A stretch of 64,000 nucleotides of DNA from Gentiana macrophylla (GCA_026214975.1 CM047808.1:63266583-63330582); one strand, 5' to 3'; shown: positions 22,630 through 35,062, counted from the first letter of the stretch. Notes: generated by a model not told the origin, from the letters alone. A program made the numbers and translations.

Positions 22630-24269
22630 GATAACGGTTAATGAAGCACACATGGGTTGTATTCACTTCTACGTAAACACGCTACACTGAATGCAATGCC
22701 TGGTCATTAATTATCTGATGAAAATTTATTAGGTCTTATTAGACGTGACTATCTCCATTGAATGATGCATGGTACACAAAAGAATGGGAAGTCGTTGTCA
22801 TTCTTTCTACAAGCTGCTCATCAGCCACGGGAGGTATAATCTCGATGCCTTCACTGTTCTGAACAGCATAATTGAGTGAATCACTTCAGATCTTTCCTGG
22901 TTATATGCAGTAACAAGACAAATGCCCGCCGAATTACATAGTTATAAATTACAATCATCACTTATGTAGGCTTTAACTGGTACTTATATCGTTACTAATG
23001 ATGGTATTCTTACCTCTGCAGTGTCAAATATATTCTTCCCTTCAGGTAATTTATTGTGTTTTTGCGTTTTTTCCTTGCAGGCTTATATGTTCTCCTGCTC
23101 AGTTTTCCCAGCTGCTTCGTAAATCAAATTAGTTGCGTGAAAAGAGCAACACAAATGTAAGATCCTCCACACACACACACCCCGCACCCCCACCCTCTCC
23201 CTTACTTTTTCCCTCGGTGATTTGACACAATCTGAATTTAGAGGTTTCCTAAGACAGCATGTTAGTGATCAATAACCAAAAAAAAAACATAGTATGCGGA
23301 AGGAAGTGAACATGATACGGTGCATTAAGTCGACCTCGAACATAAAGACAAGCCGGTATACATCGTCTTCGTTTTCCACATCCATTTTGGGGTGACTTGT
23401 CATGAATACAGTATGTTACTGCGATCAGTGAATACAAACCAATGAATCCTGACGTCACGGATCGGCGAGGCGGGTAATTACATTGAGGGATTTCACTATT
23501 ACACTCAACCGTTGGATTTGCGCGCGTACATGCAAAACAAACAAAGCTTGATTTTGTCATCTTTACACGGCGTAGCGATCATCCGACGATCCGTTTAATA
23601 AAGCACTTCTATATATAAATTTCCCCTTGAGATACGAAAAGCACAAACAGAAAACGACAAAAAAAGGAGCATTCCAATAAAGACAATCATTGCCTTCTAA
23701 GCCCAATACATGCAACCTCCACTACTACTACAACGACTTTAATAATAAAACAACATATTCAGAATTATATTTCAACAATAAAATATGTATGTTTATTCTT
23801 CCATTTACCGTTACTGGGCTTATTCCTTCCGATGAAACTCCACCAACCTAAATAATTTGCTATATTCATACTTATTCACCTATAAATTAAAAAAGAGAAA
23901 ACATATACCAGTGTAAATATTCTGAAATAATAAGCAATTTATAAGAATGAAATGAATAAAACACTATACCAGTGTTTGTCAGATATAAAGACAGCATATA
24001 GTTGATTCATTTTATGTAGTTGAGAAATCCAGACATTGTTGTATTCGAACGTTGATTCATATTTCATATGCTTAAATTTACAGCACGATCATCGACTTAA
24101 TAAATTAACTCTTTTGGACGACGTGTGTTCACTGATGTATGTACATAAAATTAATCTTTCAGATTCACATTCCATCTGAAAAATGAACCATCGAGCTAGA
24201 AATACGACTGTTGATTTCAAGGGCCCAAATGGAACTACCAGTACATTCACACCTGAGTATAACATCTCA
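22630..24269. other. Unassigned stretch within the Helitron remnant
   Basis: No convincing gene was recognised. Short open frames such as 23249-23560 (minus) lack family motifs. The first 300 bases could be decayed continuation of the polymerase fragment. Confidence 0.4.
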
Positions 24270-24550
24270 CTGGTATCCCATCCATTTGTGGGCCATATCC
24301 TACTGATGTCACCAAAACAATAGCAGCTGAAAGCAATGCCACGAAAGCTGAAATACGCCAACTGAAAGCAAGAGACTCTACAAAGATTGCTTTAGTCGCA
24401 AACCTCAGAGAAGAAAAACGTCTGATGAACTAGAAAAATGAAAATGAGAGGTTCAAAGAGCTGGTCATTGAAAGTGGCAAAATGAGAATCTAGGCGGGAT
24501 GATGCGTGCACTGATGCATCACTTGCAAAATCAGTCTACTCAAGGATCAG
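24270..24550 (+). pseudogene. Coiled-coil gene fragment, unidentified
   Basis: One frame reads PTDVTKTIAAESNATKAEI, RQLKARDSTKIALVANLREE and, after a stop, KNENERFKELVIES, a heptad-like pattern rich in A, E, K and L. A Gln/Ser segment (HHLQNQSTQGSAA) follows. Two in-frame stops break it. The composition resembles C-terminal coiled coils of plant DNA transposases or of transcription factors, but I cannot assign a family. Confidence 0.35.
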
Positions 24551-24656
24551 CGGCAGCTCCCCCGACACATGCAACGTACTTTACGGCATACCTTCAGGGA
24601 GGAAGCAACCGTACATTCCAGAGGAGAAGCAAGCGCAAGTATTTCTTTTGGAAGTT

Positions 24657-24870
24657 CTGGTCTGTGTTGGGTAATTTTGAATTTTGTCATGTTATGTGTT
24701 CCCAACTTTTGTGAAAACGGTTTGTCTGCCGCTTTTTTCCCCCAATATGAGAAGGTTGTGTTGGGCAATCTTCAATTTTGTTATGTTATGTTTTCCCAAC
24801 TTTTGCATAAATACTTCGTCTACCTTTTTCTTTGGTTCTGCAATATAAAAAGGCTTCGTTGCACTATTAT
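24657..24870. repeat. Tandem duplication of about 105 bp
   Basis: The segments starting at 24660 and 24768 share GTGTTGGG-AAT-TT-AATTTTG, ATGTTATGT and TTCCCAACTTTTG in the same order. Non-coding. Confidence 0.65.
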
Positions 24871-24969
24871 GCATTGACGCATTCTTGGAACATCTTCCGC
24901 TCCAATATTACACATAACACAACAAATATTCAAATAGAATACAAACACATGCGTGGGCCCGTCGCGTCA

Positions 24970-24986
24970 TGCAGTGCATCCACTAG
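24970..24986 (+). other. Candidate Helitron 3' terminus
   Basis: The palindrome ATGCAGTGCAT is followed by CCACTAG and then T, fitting the CTRR-T rule. The G/C-rich text just before (GGGCCCGTCGCG) is also typical. The short hairpin-to-end distance makes this tentative. Confidence 0.4.
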
Positions 24987-26003
24987 TCAATTATAAAACG
25001 CTAACACTAAAAATGATGCGCAAGGCATCGTTGTATCATAAATGTATCTACTAACACTTGCTGCATCAATTGTACAAGGAAACCCCCCCACCACCCCACC
25101 ACTCCAAATCCATAACAATTTTACAACAAACTGACAATAGTAATCTCTCATAGATAGAAATGCAAGACTCGTTGAATTAAGCAATTTATCAAAAACTAAA
25201 CTAAAAATTGAAATCAACAACATTGTCTACCGTATAATCCCGTCAAAAAGAAAAAAGGAAAAGAAAAAAAATTGTACTGCAAAATCACACCACCAGCCAA
25301 AAAGACGCATCTTGTTTTCTCTATAATTATTGCAAGTACACTTTATATAACCTGCAAAAAATAATTTGGGAAATCACACTTTTCCATCAATCTTGTGGTG
25401 GTATCATTCAACAAATGGACGTCCATGCTGAAAGTAGGAAAATCATGCAGGCCAATGCATAGTTTCATTAAGGGGAAGGTTAATTATCGACATGATAGTC
25501 ACTGTAAAAATATCAGGAAATGTACTGTGTATACTGTATACAGGTATGTAAATACATGTGTCTGTGTGTGTGTATATGCGTCGAACTTTTGAATTTACTG
25601 TAAGAATGTCGGGAAATTCTGTTTACATTATATATGTCTCTGCGCGCGTTCTAAACTGTACAAGATCATCAGCCTGATCCACCGCCAGTTAAACCACAGT
25701 AGGCCATATGGATTTCAAAAGGTAAATAGAGGACACAGTTAACATCTTGAACATGAAAAACACCCTAAAGATATACAGCTATAATCAAACAGTGCGCAAA
25801 GATTACTCGAGCCAATGATGCAAATCCGCAAATGGCGCACATTTGTACAAAAGGGGAATGAATTTTCACCTTGAAATGTTGAGTATACAAGGAACTTGTT
25901 TGGTCCTTAATGTCATGGTGTAAGAACTGTAAAGGAAAAATCAAAGTATGATCAGAATTTCACTTTAAACTCCCACATGTATACTTGTAAATGGAAGATA
26001 GTT

Positions 26004-26084
<81 letters not shown>

Positions 26085-26944
26085 ATGCTGTTGATTAGGA
26101 CAATGAAATCTAATTCCAAAAGAAAAAGTGAAGAAAAGGATGAAAGATTTATGAAACACAAAATTGAACACACAGACACCCACAAAACACAGAGCACGAA
26201 CAACATTGCAAGATCATAAATGAAGCTATTGATCAAAAATGCACAATACCCTTATATCAACCTAATGAATTGAGGCCATAACGGAAATCGAAGGACTAGA
26301 TTCTATGAGCAACATCCCCAACCTAAAATAATTCTCCATCAGTATCGATTTATCCGAAGCAATTGTCAGAATCACAAATTTTAATAAAGTGACTTGATAT
26401 TGATCTTAACAATGAAATGACTAAAAGATTTCAAAATAATTAACGCAGCATTTTTTGTAATCACGCACATAATAATAAATAAGGGCAAAGTAAAGAGGAC
26501 AAAAGAAATGCTACTTTAAAAATGATACTACATCAGACAAAGAGAAAAAAAAAAATACTTTTAACCAATCTATTGCACCATAATAAAGAGCGCAGAGAAT
26601 AATTTGTTTAGTGCTAAAAGTCTTTAAAAAAAAAATGCTTTATTATATTCGAATGAGGCACAGGATTGAAGGAGTACATAAATTCATAGGAATAGAATCT
26701 CTAAAGAAGGAAAGAAAAAAATCAGCAATCAATTAGCCAATAAAATCATCTAAGCTAGGAAAGAATGTAAATCCTCAAAAGTAGGAAATTTGGCGATTTA
26801 TGACGGGCCTAATTAACACCAAATTAAAATGTTAAAATTTTAAAAACTTGCACTTGCAAATAACAGCTGCATGTAGCTGTCTGAATCCGCACCAATCGGT
26901 TATCTGATTTTGTATCAATCAGCCCTTAAAAATAACGTTTATCC
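24987..26944. other. Unassigned AT-rich sequence
   Basis: No gene or TE terminus was recognised apart from the AT microsatellite at 26006-26082. The reading frames present are short. It could include far 3' flanking sequence of the beta'-COP gene, but nothing shows this directly. Confidence 0.4.
26006..26082. repeat. (AT)n microsatellite
   Basis: About 38 uninterrupted AT units. Frames through it translate as alternating Tyr-Ile and are artefacts. Confidence 0.95.
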
Positions 26945-27202
26945 GTTACAATAAATTAATTATCAATTCAGTATTTACATTTTTCCTATTTTGTATTTCT
27001 TTTATTCTGCTGGTAGTTGGTATTATTAGGCTTATTTACTTTATTAAGTTGTCTTAATACAGCTGTTTTAGGCAGTTGAGGAGTTACTAACTTTTATCTA
27101 CTACAAATTAACTCCACCTAGCCGTTGCTTAATCCTTCTATTCAAACATCCTGTAAATACTCCTCTTCTAATAATAAGAATTATTGTTTTTTCAATCGTT
27201 AC
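26945..27202 (+). repeat. 5' LTR of copia A
   Basis: Matches 42608-42860 over its length (TATCAATTCAGTATTT, GTTGTCTTAATACA, CATCCTGTAAATACTC shared). Differences are many, so the insertion is old. Confidence 0.85.
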
Positions 27203-27207
27203 TTCCA

Positions 27208-27219
27208 TGGTATCAGAGC
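27208..27219 (+). other. Primer-binding site of copia A
   Basis: TGGTATCAGAGC, complementary to the 3' end of initiator tRNA-Met, the usual plant copia primer, five bases after the LTR. Confidence 0.9.
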
Positions 27220-27317
27220 TCTAGGCGAGCATGCAATATTCTTCATTCTAAATCGAAACCTTTTTTCCGATCATCAAGCCCGAAACTACGGCTACTAGTT
27301 CCATCTCTAGGTCAATA

Positions 27318-27970
27318 GTGTCGGAACATCAGGCTGCGTTTGGAAAATTGCAAAACATTCATGCTGCTTATCATTTGACTGCGAAAAAATACTTGAAATG
27401 GTCTCAGTTGGTGCGGACCTTCTTGAAAGGCAAAGTCAATCTCAGTCACTTGACGGGGTTTGGTCCTTCTGAGGATGACCCAAAGTATGTTGCTTTGGAC
27501 GAGAAGGATTCGATGGATATGTCATGGAAGCTCCATGACACCTGAGATCAACGATACCTGTATGGTTCTTGAGTCAGCTAAGGATATGTGGGATTTTGTC
27601 AAACAAACCTTTTCTAAGGTAAATGATGCATCCCAGATATATGAAATCAAAACTAAGATTTCATCAGAAAAGCAAGGGACTAATAGTATTACCGAGTACT
27701 CTGGTCCCTTCAAGGAATGTGGCAGGAACTTGATCATTACCAATGTATTCAACAAAAAAATAGTGAAGATGCTGCTACTATTAAGCGGATATTTGAAAAG
27801 ATAGGACATACACCCTTGAGTTTGATGTAGAAAGAGTTCAAATCCTTGTAATGGTTGATAAAAAGACTCCCAAGAGAGAATTGTTTGAAATTGCATGGAA
27901 AGGGCAATAAAGGGATAACTGATAAAGGCTCAGCATATATGGCAAACTTATCTAGAGATGAAAAAAACAA
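27318..27970 (+). pseudogene. Copia A gag remnant
   Basis: The first frame has YLKWSQLVRTFLKGKVNLSHLTG, which then shifts to a second frame with DMWDFVKQTFSKVNDASQIYEIKTKI and GTNSITEYSGPFKEC. This is the conserved plant copia Gag (UBN2-like) core. A frameshift near 27540 and further damage after 27800 disable it. No zinc knuckle was readable. Confidence 0.8.
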
Positions 27971-28049
27971 TCATGGATAAATTGTCGGCCTTGATTCAAC
28001 ACAGATTGATAAGTTCAAGCAGCTTCTTCAAACAATAGAAGAACCTCAT

Positions 28050-29560
28050 AAATGCACTCTTGCCTTTTTAGGTATCTCTAGTATCTCTTTTAAAACTAGG
28101 GGTTTATCATGGGTTATTGACTCTGGCCTCTGGGGCTACCAACCATATGACAAATATATCTACCATTTCTTACCGATAAATCATGCCCTAGTAATAAGAA
28201 CGTTATTGTAGTAGATGGTTCATTTGCCACAGTTGCAGGAGAAAGGGATGTGAAGTTAAGCCAATATTAGATTTTAAAGAATGTCTTTCACGTTCCTAAA
28301 ATATTTGCTAATTTAATTTCCATAAAAAGACTAAATGTTGACCCCAATTGTTGTATTATCTTCTCTCGTAATATGTGTGTGATGCAGGAAATGGAAAAGA
28401 AGTAGATGATTGGACATGCTAAGGTTAAAGATGAATTGTACTACCTGGAATTTTATGAAGATAAGCTGGAGATTAAAGAGCTGAGTGTTGTAGCTAATTT
28501 TGCTAAGGCATTTATAGATAAAATCTTGATTTATCTTATAAGATTAGGACACCCAACTTTCTTTGTTTTAGACTAGATGTTACCTACTTTATGTAAAGTT
28601 GTTAATCTTGATGTTTTGCATTGTTAAATATGTGAATTAGCTAAACACAAAAGTTCCTTTACATCACAACGTGAAAGATCAAGCACACCGTTTGACTTAA
28701 TCCACAGTGATATATAGGGACCCTCTCTGTCCCAAATATGGTAGTTTGTATCCTTCATTGATGATTGCACTAGAGTCACATGGATCTACCTTCTGAAAAA
28801 TAAGTTCGATGTTCTAACATTTTTCCTACCTTTTTAGCATGATTAAAACTTAACTTGGTATGGGTATTATTGAAAGGTTCAGGAGTGATAAAGCAAAAGA
28901 TTACTCCAATAGTGTCTTAACTCCCTTCCTTCAAATGAAAGGGGTTATAAATGAGTCATCATGTGTTAACACTTGACACTCCAGAAAAAATGGAGTGGAT
29001 GAATGAAAAAATGGCCATCTGTTAAATGCAACTAAAGATATCTTCTCTCAACACCATGTTTCTAAATTTCATTTGGGGAGTTGTTTTAACAGTGCTTCCC
29101 TATAAGGTCCTTAATTTTAGATCAACTATTGAAGTTCTGAAGGAATTTTACCCAACCTTTCCAATTTCCAGTGGATTGCCACCCAAAGTGTTTGGCTGGG
29201 AAGCCTTTGTTCACATCCACTCACAAGAAAGGGGAAAGTTAGATCCAAAGGCGCTCAAGTGTATTTTTATTGGTTATTATACAAATGTTATAACCCCACT
29301 ACCAAGAAAATCTATGTTTAACGGGATGTTAACTTTAATGAAGGTAAGTCCTTTATCGGTCTACATATTCTCACTTTAAGGAGGAGAACTTTCTTAATAA
29401 ACAAACACATGACATGCTCCTACTTGATTCACCTTCAGAAAATGATAGAACACAGATTGAGGAAAATAGTCGTACAAATTATTCCAACGAAAACACTCAG
29501 CCTGATGAAAATACTACTGGAATGGGAGACAATACTAGAAGTGACACCTATTATCATTTA
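28050..29560 (+). pseudogene. Copia A protease-integrase remnant
   Basis: The protease active-site text WVIDSG lies at about 28110. It is disrupted by an apparent 7-base duplication (CCTCTGG) before ATNHMT. Then come pre-integrase and integrase parts (AKHKSSFTSQ, FIDDCTRVTWIYLLK) and, at 29026-29379, the integrase C-terminal part with KVFGWEAFVHIHSQERGKLD and KALKCIFIGYY. Many stops. The sequence is cut at 29560 by element B and continues at 35427. Confidence 0.75.
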
Positions 29561-29839
29561 TGTAGAAAATAGCACTTAGAGAGGAGAAAGATAGGAGGAA
29601 ACTCTTGTTTTATTACTTTGATGCTTATCGGGTAGATAAGAGACCTTTACAATATATAGAAGATGCCTCCAACGGCTAGAAAAGAGACTCAACGGCTCTA
29701 TGCACAGTAAAAGCAGAATACTGTTGCTAGAAAGATTAGGCACAAAACAAAGCCCAAAAACAGATAGAAACAGCATTAAACAGATGCTGACTAATAAAAC
29801 AAGTCTTAATATATTTCTAATATATATCTAAAGTCTACA
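29561..29839 (-). repeat. 3' LTR of copia B
   Basis: 279 bp; its plus-strand right end abuts the reverse polypurine tract CTCCCCCTCAAG. Confidence 0.9.
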
Positions 29840-29846
29840 CTCCCCC

Positions 29847-31798
29847 TCAAGTTTGGTTGTAAATGTTGATGCAGCCAAGCTTGAAGTGTAGATGTTGGAA
29901 GACTTGATTGGAAACAGCCTTTGTTAGGAGATCAGCCACTTGATCCTTTGTCTTGATGTGGAACAAGGAAATATCACCATTGTCCACTTTCTCCCTCAAG
30001 AAGTGCCTGTCCACTTCAACATGTTTAGTTTTATCATGATGAGTGGGATTTTCTGCAATGCATAAGGCAGATGTATTGTCACACATGAGTTGTATAGGTT
30101 TCGTGACAGCAAACCCTAATTCCTCTAGCATCCTCTTTATCCATAAGCCTTCACACACTCCCAGAGCTAAGGCTCTAAGCTCAGATTCAGCACTGCTTCT
30201 TGAAACAACATGCTGTTTTTTGCTTCTCCAAGTAGTAAGATTCCCCCAAATATAAGTGCAATAACCAGAGGTTGATCTCATATCTGGATAACCTCCTGCA
30301 TAATCTGCATCAGTGTAGATTTGTATCTCTCTAGTCTGACTTTTCTTGAACATTATCCCCTGACCAGGATCCTTCTTTAGAAATCGGAGAATCCTTTCTG
30401 CAATTTGCATATGCTTCTCTGTTGGTTGATGCATAAACTGACTTATCAAACCTACAGCATAACATATATCAGGTCTAGTATGTGAAAGATAAATGAGCTT
30501 TCCCACAAGCCTCTGATAGCTCCCCTTATCCACAGGTGGACTATCATTACTTTTGTCCAACTTTAACCCTGGTTCTACTGAGGGTGTTATGAGTTTACAC
30601 CCCAAACATACCGGTCTCTTTTAATGAGATCTAGGGTGTATTTCCTCTGTGAAATAGAAATACCAGTGGCATTTCTGGCAATTTCCATTCCAAGGAAATA
30701 CTTAGGATTCCCAAGGTCTTTTATTTCAAACTCAGAAGCTAGGACAGCCTTAATCTTGCAGATTTCATCATTGTCATCTCCAGTGAGGATGATATCATCC
30801 ACATAAACTACAAGTATAGTAGTTTTCCCAGAATTTTTCCTTATGAATAAAGTATGGTCAGTGTGGCATTGGTGGAAACCATGCCTTTTTATGAAATTAG
30901 AAAATCTCCCAAACCAAGCTCTAGGAGATTGTTTTAGACCATACAAGGACTTTTACAGTCTGCATACATCTCCCTGATTCCCTAGGGATTCAAACCCTGG
31001 GGGAAGATGCATATAAACTTCTTCATCCAAGTCCCCATACAGGAAGGCATTTTTTATATCAAGTTGAGTCAAAGACCAATCTAAATTCACAGCCATACTC
31101 ATTAGGATCCTGACAGTATTAAGCTTAGCAACTGGGGCAAAGGTTTCATGATAATCAATCCCATAGGATTGTGTGAAACCTTTTGCCACTAGTCTAACTT
31201 TATACTATTAAAGGTGCCATCGACATTATATTTAAGAGTAAAAATCCATCTACACCCAACAAGGTGTTTCCCTTGAGGTAGAGGAATGATGTCCCAAGTT
31301 TCATTTTTCACAAGGGCATGCATTTCTTCCTTTAGTGCATCATTCCATTCAGGGCTTTCCAAGGCATCATGGACATCCATTGGAATGCATGGTGTCAGAT
31401 TACTTGTAAAAGCCAAAAGCGAGGACACAATTGATCATAGGATATAAAATTATGCGAGGGGATGGCGATCTGACTCCTAACCCCTTTTCTTTTAGCAATT
31501 GGAAGATCTTCCTGAGAATTATCATTCTCATGGTCACTAGTTGAATCAATACTCTGATAATCAGTGTTAGTTTGATCATCAGACTCCAAACCTTCAGAAG
31601 TTTGTTCATCAGAGCTCAAATTATTTAGGTTTTCCTCATCCTCATGAACTTCAATCTCAGGATTTTGTGAGATTGCCTTTCTTTTTCTAGAGTACACAAT
31701 AATATTTGGTACTTGATCACCTTCTTTTTCCACAACAGGATTCTGTTGTTGGGAAGTTCCAGTTAAATCTGGATCAGTAGGAGGTGCACTATTTTCTC
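29847..31798 (-). pseudogene. Copia B reverse transcriptase and RNase H
   Basis: The region runs from an acidic linker (PVVEKEGDQVPNIIVYSRKR) into RT: EMHALVKNETWDIIPLPQGK at 31428-31189, then [20 protein letters not shown] and [19 protein letters not shown] at 31189-30953. YGLKQSPRAWF and [13 protein letters not shown] (catalytic YVDD) lie at 30946-30587. RNase H is at 30605-29847, with RLVGKLIYLSHTRPD, DADYAGG and KSKKQHVVSRSSAESE. Four frames are needed, so it is disabled by shifts, but each domain is well preserved. Confidence 0.9.
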
Positions 31799-31803
31799 CA
31801 TTA

Positions 31804-32626
31804 TGATGTGAGTTCAGATCCATTGCCACCAGTCACACATCATGATCTTGTGTCACCAATTCAGGCCAAGGATCCTTTGATAATTCGAGATGGACCGCTG
31901 ACCAGATTGCAACGCAAGAAGAGAGATGAAGCTTTATCTACATTGGTTATGCAGGCATTCGATGATGTTCACGAAGGAAAGGTTGAATGTGAGAAGTCAG
32001 TATTGCTCATTGTTGCTGATGGATGTGGTTAGAGACGATTCAGTATTGAGTTTATTTTTAATAATAAAAGCCGCCCATAGGCCAAGTAGAAGCTTAGGAG
32101 TTTTTTTTAAGTTATTTGTCCCGCATCGGATTTTGGTTTTTATTTTCTTTAGTTGTAAGCCTATAAATAAGGCTTAGGAGTCTCTTTTCAATAACACACA
32201 TTATTCAGAATCATTATAAAATTTCTTCTTTGCATTGGCAAGAACAATTCCGTTTTTTTTAAGTTTACGAATAAACTTAATCATTGAACATCAAATTCAA
32301 GAAATTGGCAATTCTTGAACGTTCACAAATCAGGGTTTCTTGGGCAGGTCTCCAAGGGGTTTTGATCATTCCAAGGTTTTCAAGAACAGGTTTCTTGAAG
32401 GTTGAGGAGCCATAAAATCGTGATAATTCTAGATCGTTCCAACATGTACGTGATATTTAGGTATTCCATATCGAATGCCTGCATAACCAATGTAGATAAA
32501 GCTTCATCTCTCTTCTTGCGTTGCATCTGGTCGTCGATCCATCTCGAATTATCAAAGGATCCTTGGCTTTGAATTGGTGACACAAGATCATGATGTGTTT
32601 GGTGGCAATGGATCGAACTCACATCA
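31804..32626. mobile_element. Foldback LTR-like insertion in copia B
   Basis: The insert starts TGATGTGAGTTC and ends with the exact inverse GAACTCACATCA. It is flanked by a perfect 5-bp duplication CATTA (31799-31803 and 32627-32631). About 160 bp at each end (31804-31963 and 32469-32626) are inverted copies of one another. Both arms encode the same peptide (GPLTRLQRKKRDEALSTLVM), which resembles the end of a Ty3/gypsy gag or polyprotein. The middle carries LTR-like text with a TATAAATAA box near 32165. It may be an inverted-duplicated remnant of a Ty3-type element that moved as one unit. Confidence 0.65.
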
Positions 32627-32632
32627 CATTAT

Positions 32633-34147
32633 CCTCGGTGAGAGGTCAATATTCCAAGATTCATAATGATCTTGAAATATCTCCCCCTGAGAAGGATTGA
32701 CATCGTGGTAGTAAGATTGTTCTTCTACAAATGTTACATCCATGGTGTTATAGTATTTTCTGGTACAGGGGCAATAACATTTGTATCCTTGTTGGGAGGA
32801 TGAATACCCTACAAAGATACATTTTATAGACCTTGGATCCAGTTTTCCTCTATTATGAGGATGAATATGAACATAGCACACACATCCAAACACTTTAAAT
32901 TCCAGTGTGCTTATAAAGTGTGTTCAGGATGTCCTTCCTTTAGCACTTGGATAGGAGTTTTGAACCCTAGAATCCTTGAAGGCATTCTATTAATGAGATA
33001 GGTTCTTTGTAAGAGGATGACCTCACCCCACAAATACTTGGGTACTTTCATAGTAAAACAAGATGCTCCTAGCAACTTCCAGAAGATGCCTGTTCTTCCT
33101 CTCAGCCACCCCATTTTGTTGGGGGGTATCAACACAAGTGCTAATATGAATGATTCCTTTGTCAGAAAAAAATGAGGTAAGGCCTTTCTCAAAATACTCC
33201 TTACCATTATCAGTCTTAAGTACTTTAATTTCAGTACCAAACTGAGTTTTGATCATGGTATAGAAGGTTTTGAAGATAGGTCCAACAGATTTTCTTTTAA
33301 AAGAAATAACCAAGTTACCTCTTGTGGTCATCAATAAAGCGACAAACCATCTCTTGCCGGTGATGGTCTTGATTTTGATGGACCCCAAATATCCTTTGTG
33401 AAGCAGAGAGAAAGGACTAGAAGGAGCATAAATTCTTTTAGGAAAGTTAGTTCTAGTATGCTTAGAGAATTGTGATTTCACAATGAAGAGAATCAATATT
33501 TATTTCCTTAAACATACTAGGATACAATTTTTTCAAGTACAAAAAATTTGGGTGCTTACTAGTCTATAGTGAAGAAGCATAATATTATTACAAGAAGAGG
33601 TACTTCTACGGCTAATAGATAGGCCCCTTAGGAATGTTATCCATACACATCTTGGGTGAGAGTCTTCAAAATAAGCAGGCGGATCTAACCCAAGATTTGC
33701 CAATCTCTCCATTGAACTCAAATCCACGAAACTTACATGACCATTAGTATGAAAAATCACAGAACATTTAGAGTCTTGTATGAATCTACTAACTGACAAT
33801 AAATTGCATTGTAAGTTAGGCACATAAAGAACATCCTTTATTGTGATTTTTTCACTTAAAACAATGTTTCCAGTCCCAGCCACTTGGGAAATGGAGCCAT
33901 CAGCAATCTTTACATTGTGAGGGTGAGAACATTTAAAAAGTTTGACAAATAATTCAGGATTTCCAGTCATATGGTTAGATGCACCAGAATCCACAATCCA
34001 TATGTTTTTAAGGATTTGATTTCCAGAATAGGCATTAAGACACACACCTGTATTAGCCATGGAGACATTGCCATGAGGAGCAGCAGTCTGTGTGTTTTGA
34101 GCAGACATCAGCCTTTTTATGGCTTCAATCTGATCAATGCTAAACAC
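32633..34147 (-). pseudogene. Copia B protease and integrase
   Basis: From 34147 down: protease NIWIVDSGASNHMTGNPEL, then VLYVPNLQCNLLSVSRF. The GAG-pre-integrase part follows, with the integrase core in two frames (33496-33023 and 33240-32911): KTDNGKEYFEKG and [19 protein letters not shown]. The integrase C-terminus lies at 32893-32624 with VFGCVCYVHIH and KCIFVGYSS. At least two frameshifts are present. Confidence 0.85.
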
Positions 34148-34221
34148 ACCATCAGACTTGTGTTCCTCAACATTGGCTAGTCTAGCAGAGCTTTCAGGTG
34201 TGTGACTGGGCCTAGAGGGCT

Positions 34222-35062
34222 TCAGGTTCTTTGGTTTCCATGGATTTTCGGTAGGTATCCTTGGTATGACCGGTTTTTTGCGGTGTTCTGGCCTGGTCTA
34301 GTACCTTTGGATTTCATGTTAGGACCAGTAGTGCTTTTGGTGAAAAGAGCACTAGAATCAGTAGAAGAACCAGGGTTAGGCACCCCAGTAGAAGAACCAG
34401 GGTTAGACACCCCATTTAGCATAAGTTTTCTTCTACTTTCTTCATGTTTAATATCAGCAAACACACTCTTGATTGATGGAAGAGGTTTAGAGCTTAGTAC
34501 TCTTCCTCTCACATCATCAAGAGATGAGTTTAGACCCATCAGGAATTTGAAGATTCTTTTCTTTTCTTTAATTTCCTTATATGTCTTAGCATCATCTTAG
34601 GCGCCAAGATATATTTTCAAAGACATCCAGTTGCTGCCATGATCTTGACAGGAGGTTGAAGTAGTCAGTAAGTGACATCTCCCCCTGTCTCAGATTATGC
34701 AGCTTTGATTCGACTTCATATTGTTCTAATGTGTTATCTCTTTTAGAGTAGAGATCAGCAGCATTGCTCCAGATTTCCTCTGCAGTATCATAGAGGAGAA
34801 AGTTCTCAGCAATGTTTGGAGTCATGGATCCCGACAAGATGGATACCACATTCTTTGTTTTCCACCCTCCATTTCTTGCTAGTCGGATCCCTTCTGCGAG
34901 GGCTTGAATCTCACCGGTGAGATATTCTTCTTTGCCCCTTCCGGTGATATAAAACCTCTTTATTACGGACCATTGGAGATAATTGTCACCATTGAGTTTG
35001 TGACTAGACGGTGGCATCAAAGAGGGTTGAGTTCGAGGCGGTATTAGAGGCGCTTCATCCAT
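34222..35062 (-). pseudogene. Copia B gag
   Basis: The start codon lies at 35062, with MDEAPLIPP, KLNGDNYLQWS and EEYLTGEIQALAEGI. The frame runs to 34592 with EEIWSNAADLYSKRDNTLEQ and YEVESKLHNLRQGEMSLTDY. A shift follows and the next frame (34539-34222) carries GLNSSLDDVRGRVLSSKPLP. A zinc knuckle was not clearly seen. Apart from the shift, the gag is close to intact. Confidence 0.85.

Larger units (their letters stand above)
9165..24986 (+). mobile_element. Remnant of a large autonomous-type Helitron
   Basis: The order of parts is that of a plant autonomous Helitron: PIF1-like helicase (9174-17243, interrupted), RPA1-like OB-fold gene (17372-19818), gene-fragment cargo (22006-24550) and a candidate 3' end at 24983-24986 (CTAG followed by T) preceded by the palindrome ATGCAGTGCAT at 24970-24980. 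The Rep domain and the 5' TC end are not seen; they were probably lost where the LTR at 8103-9164 sits. The coding parts carry frameshifts and stops, so the element is dead. The 3' boundary is less certain than the gene content, because hairpin and CTAG are only two bases apart rather than about ten. Confidence 0.55.

Noticed and set aside
23249..23560. 103-codon minus-strand frame
   Set aside because: No motif recognised and no splice or promoter context; likely chance.
25952..26236. Open frames with long Tyr-Ile runs
   Set aside because: Products of the (AT)n microsatellite.
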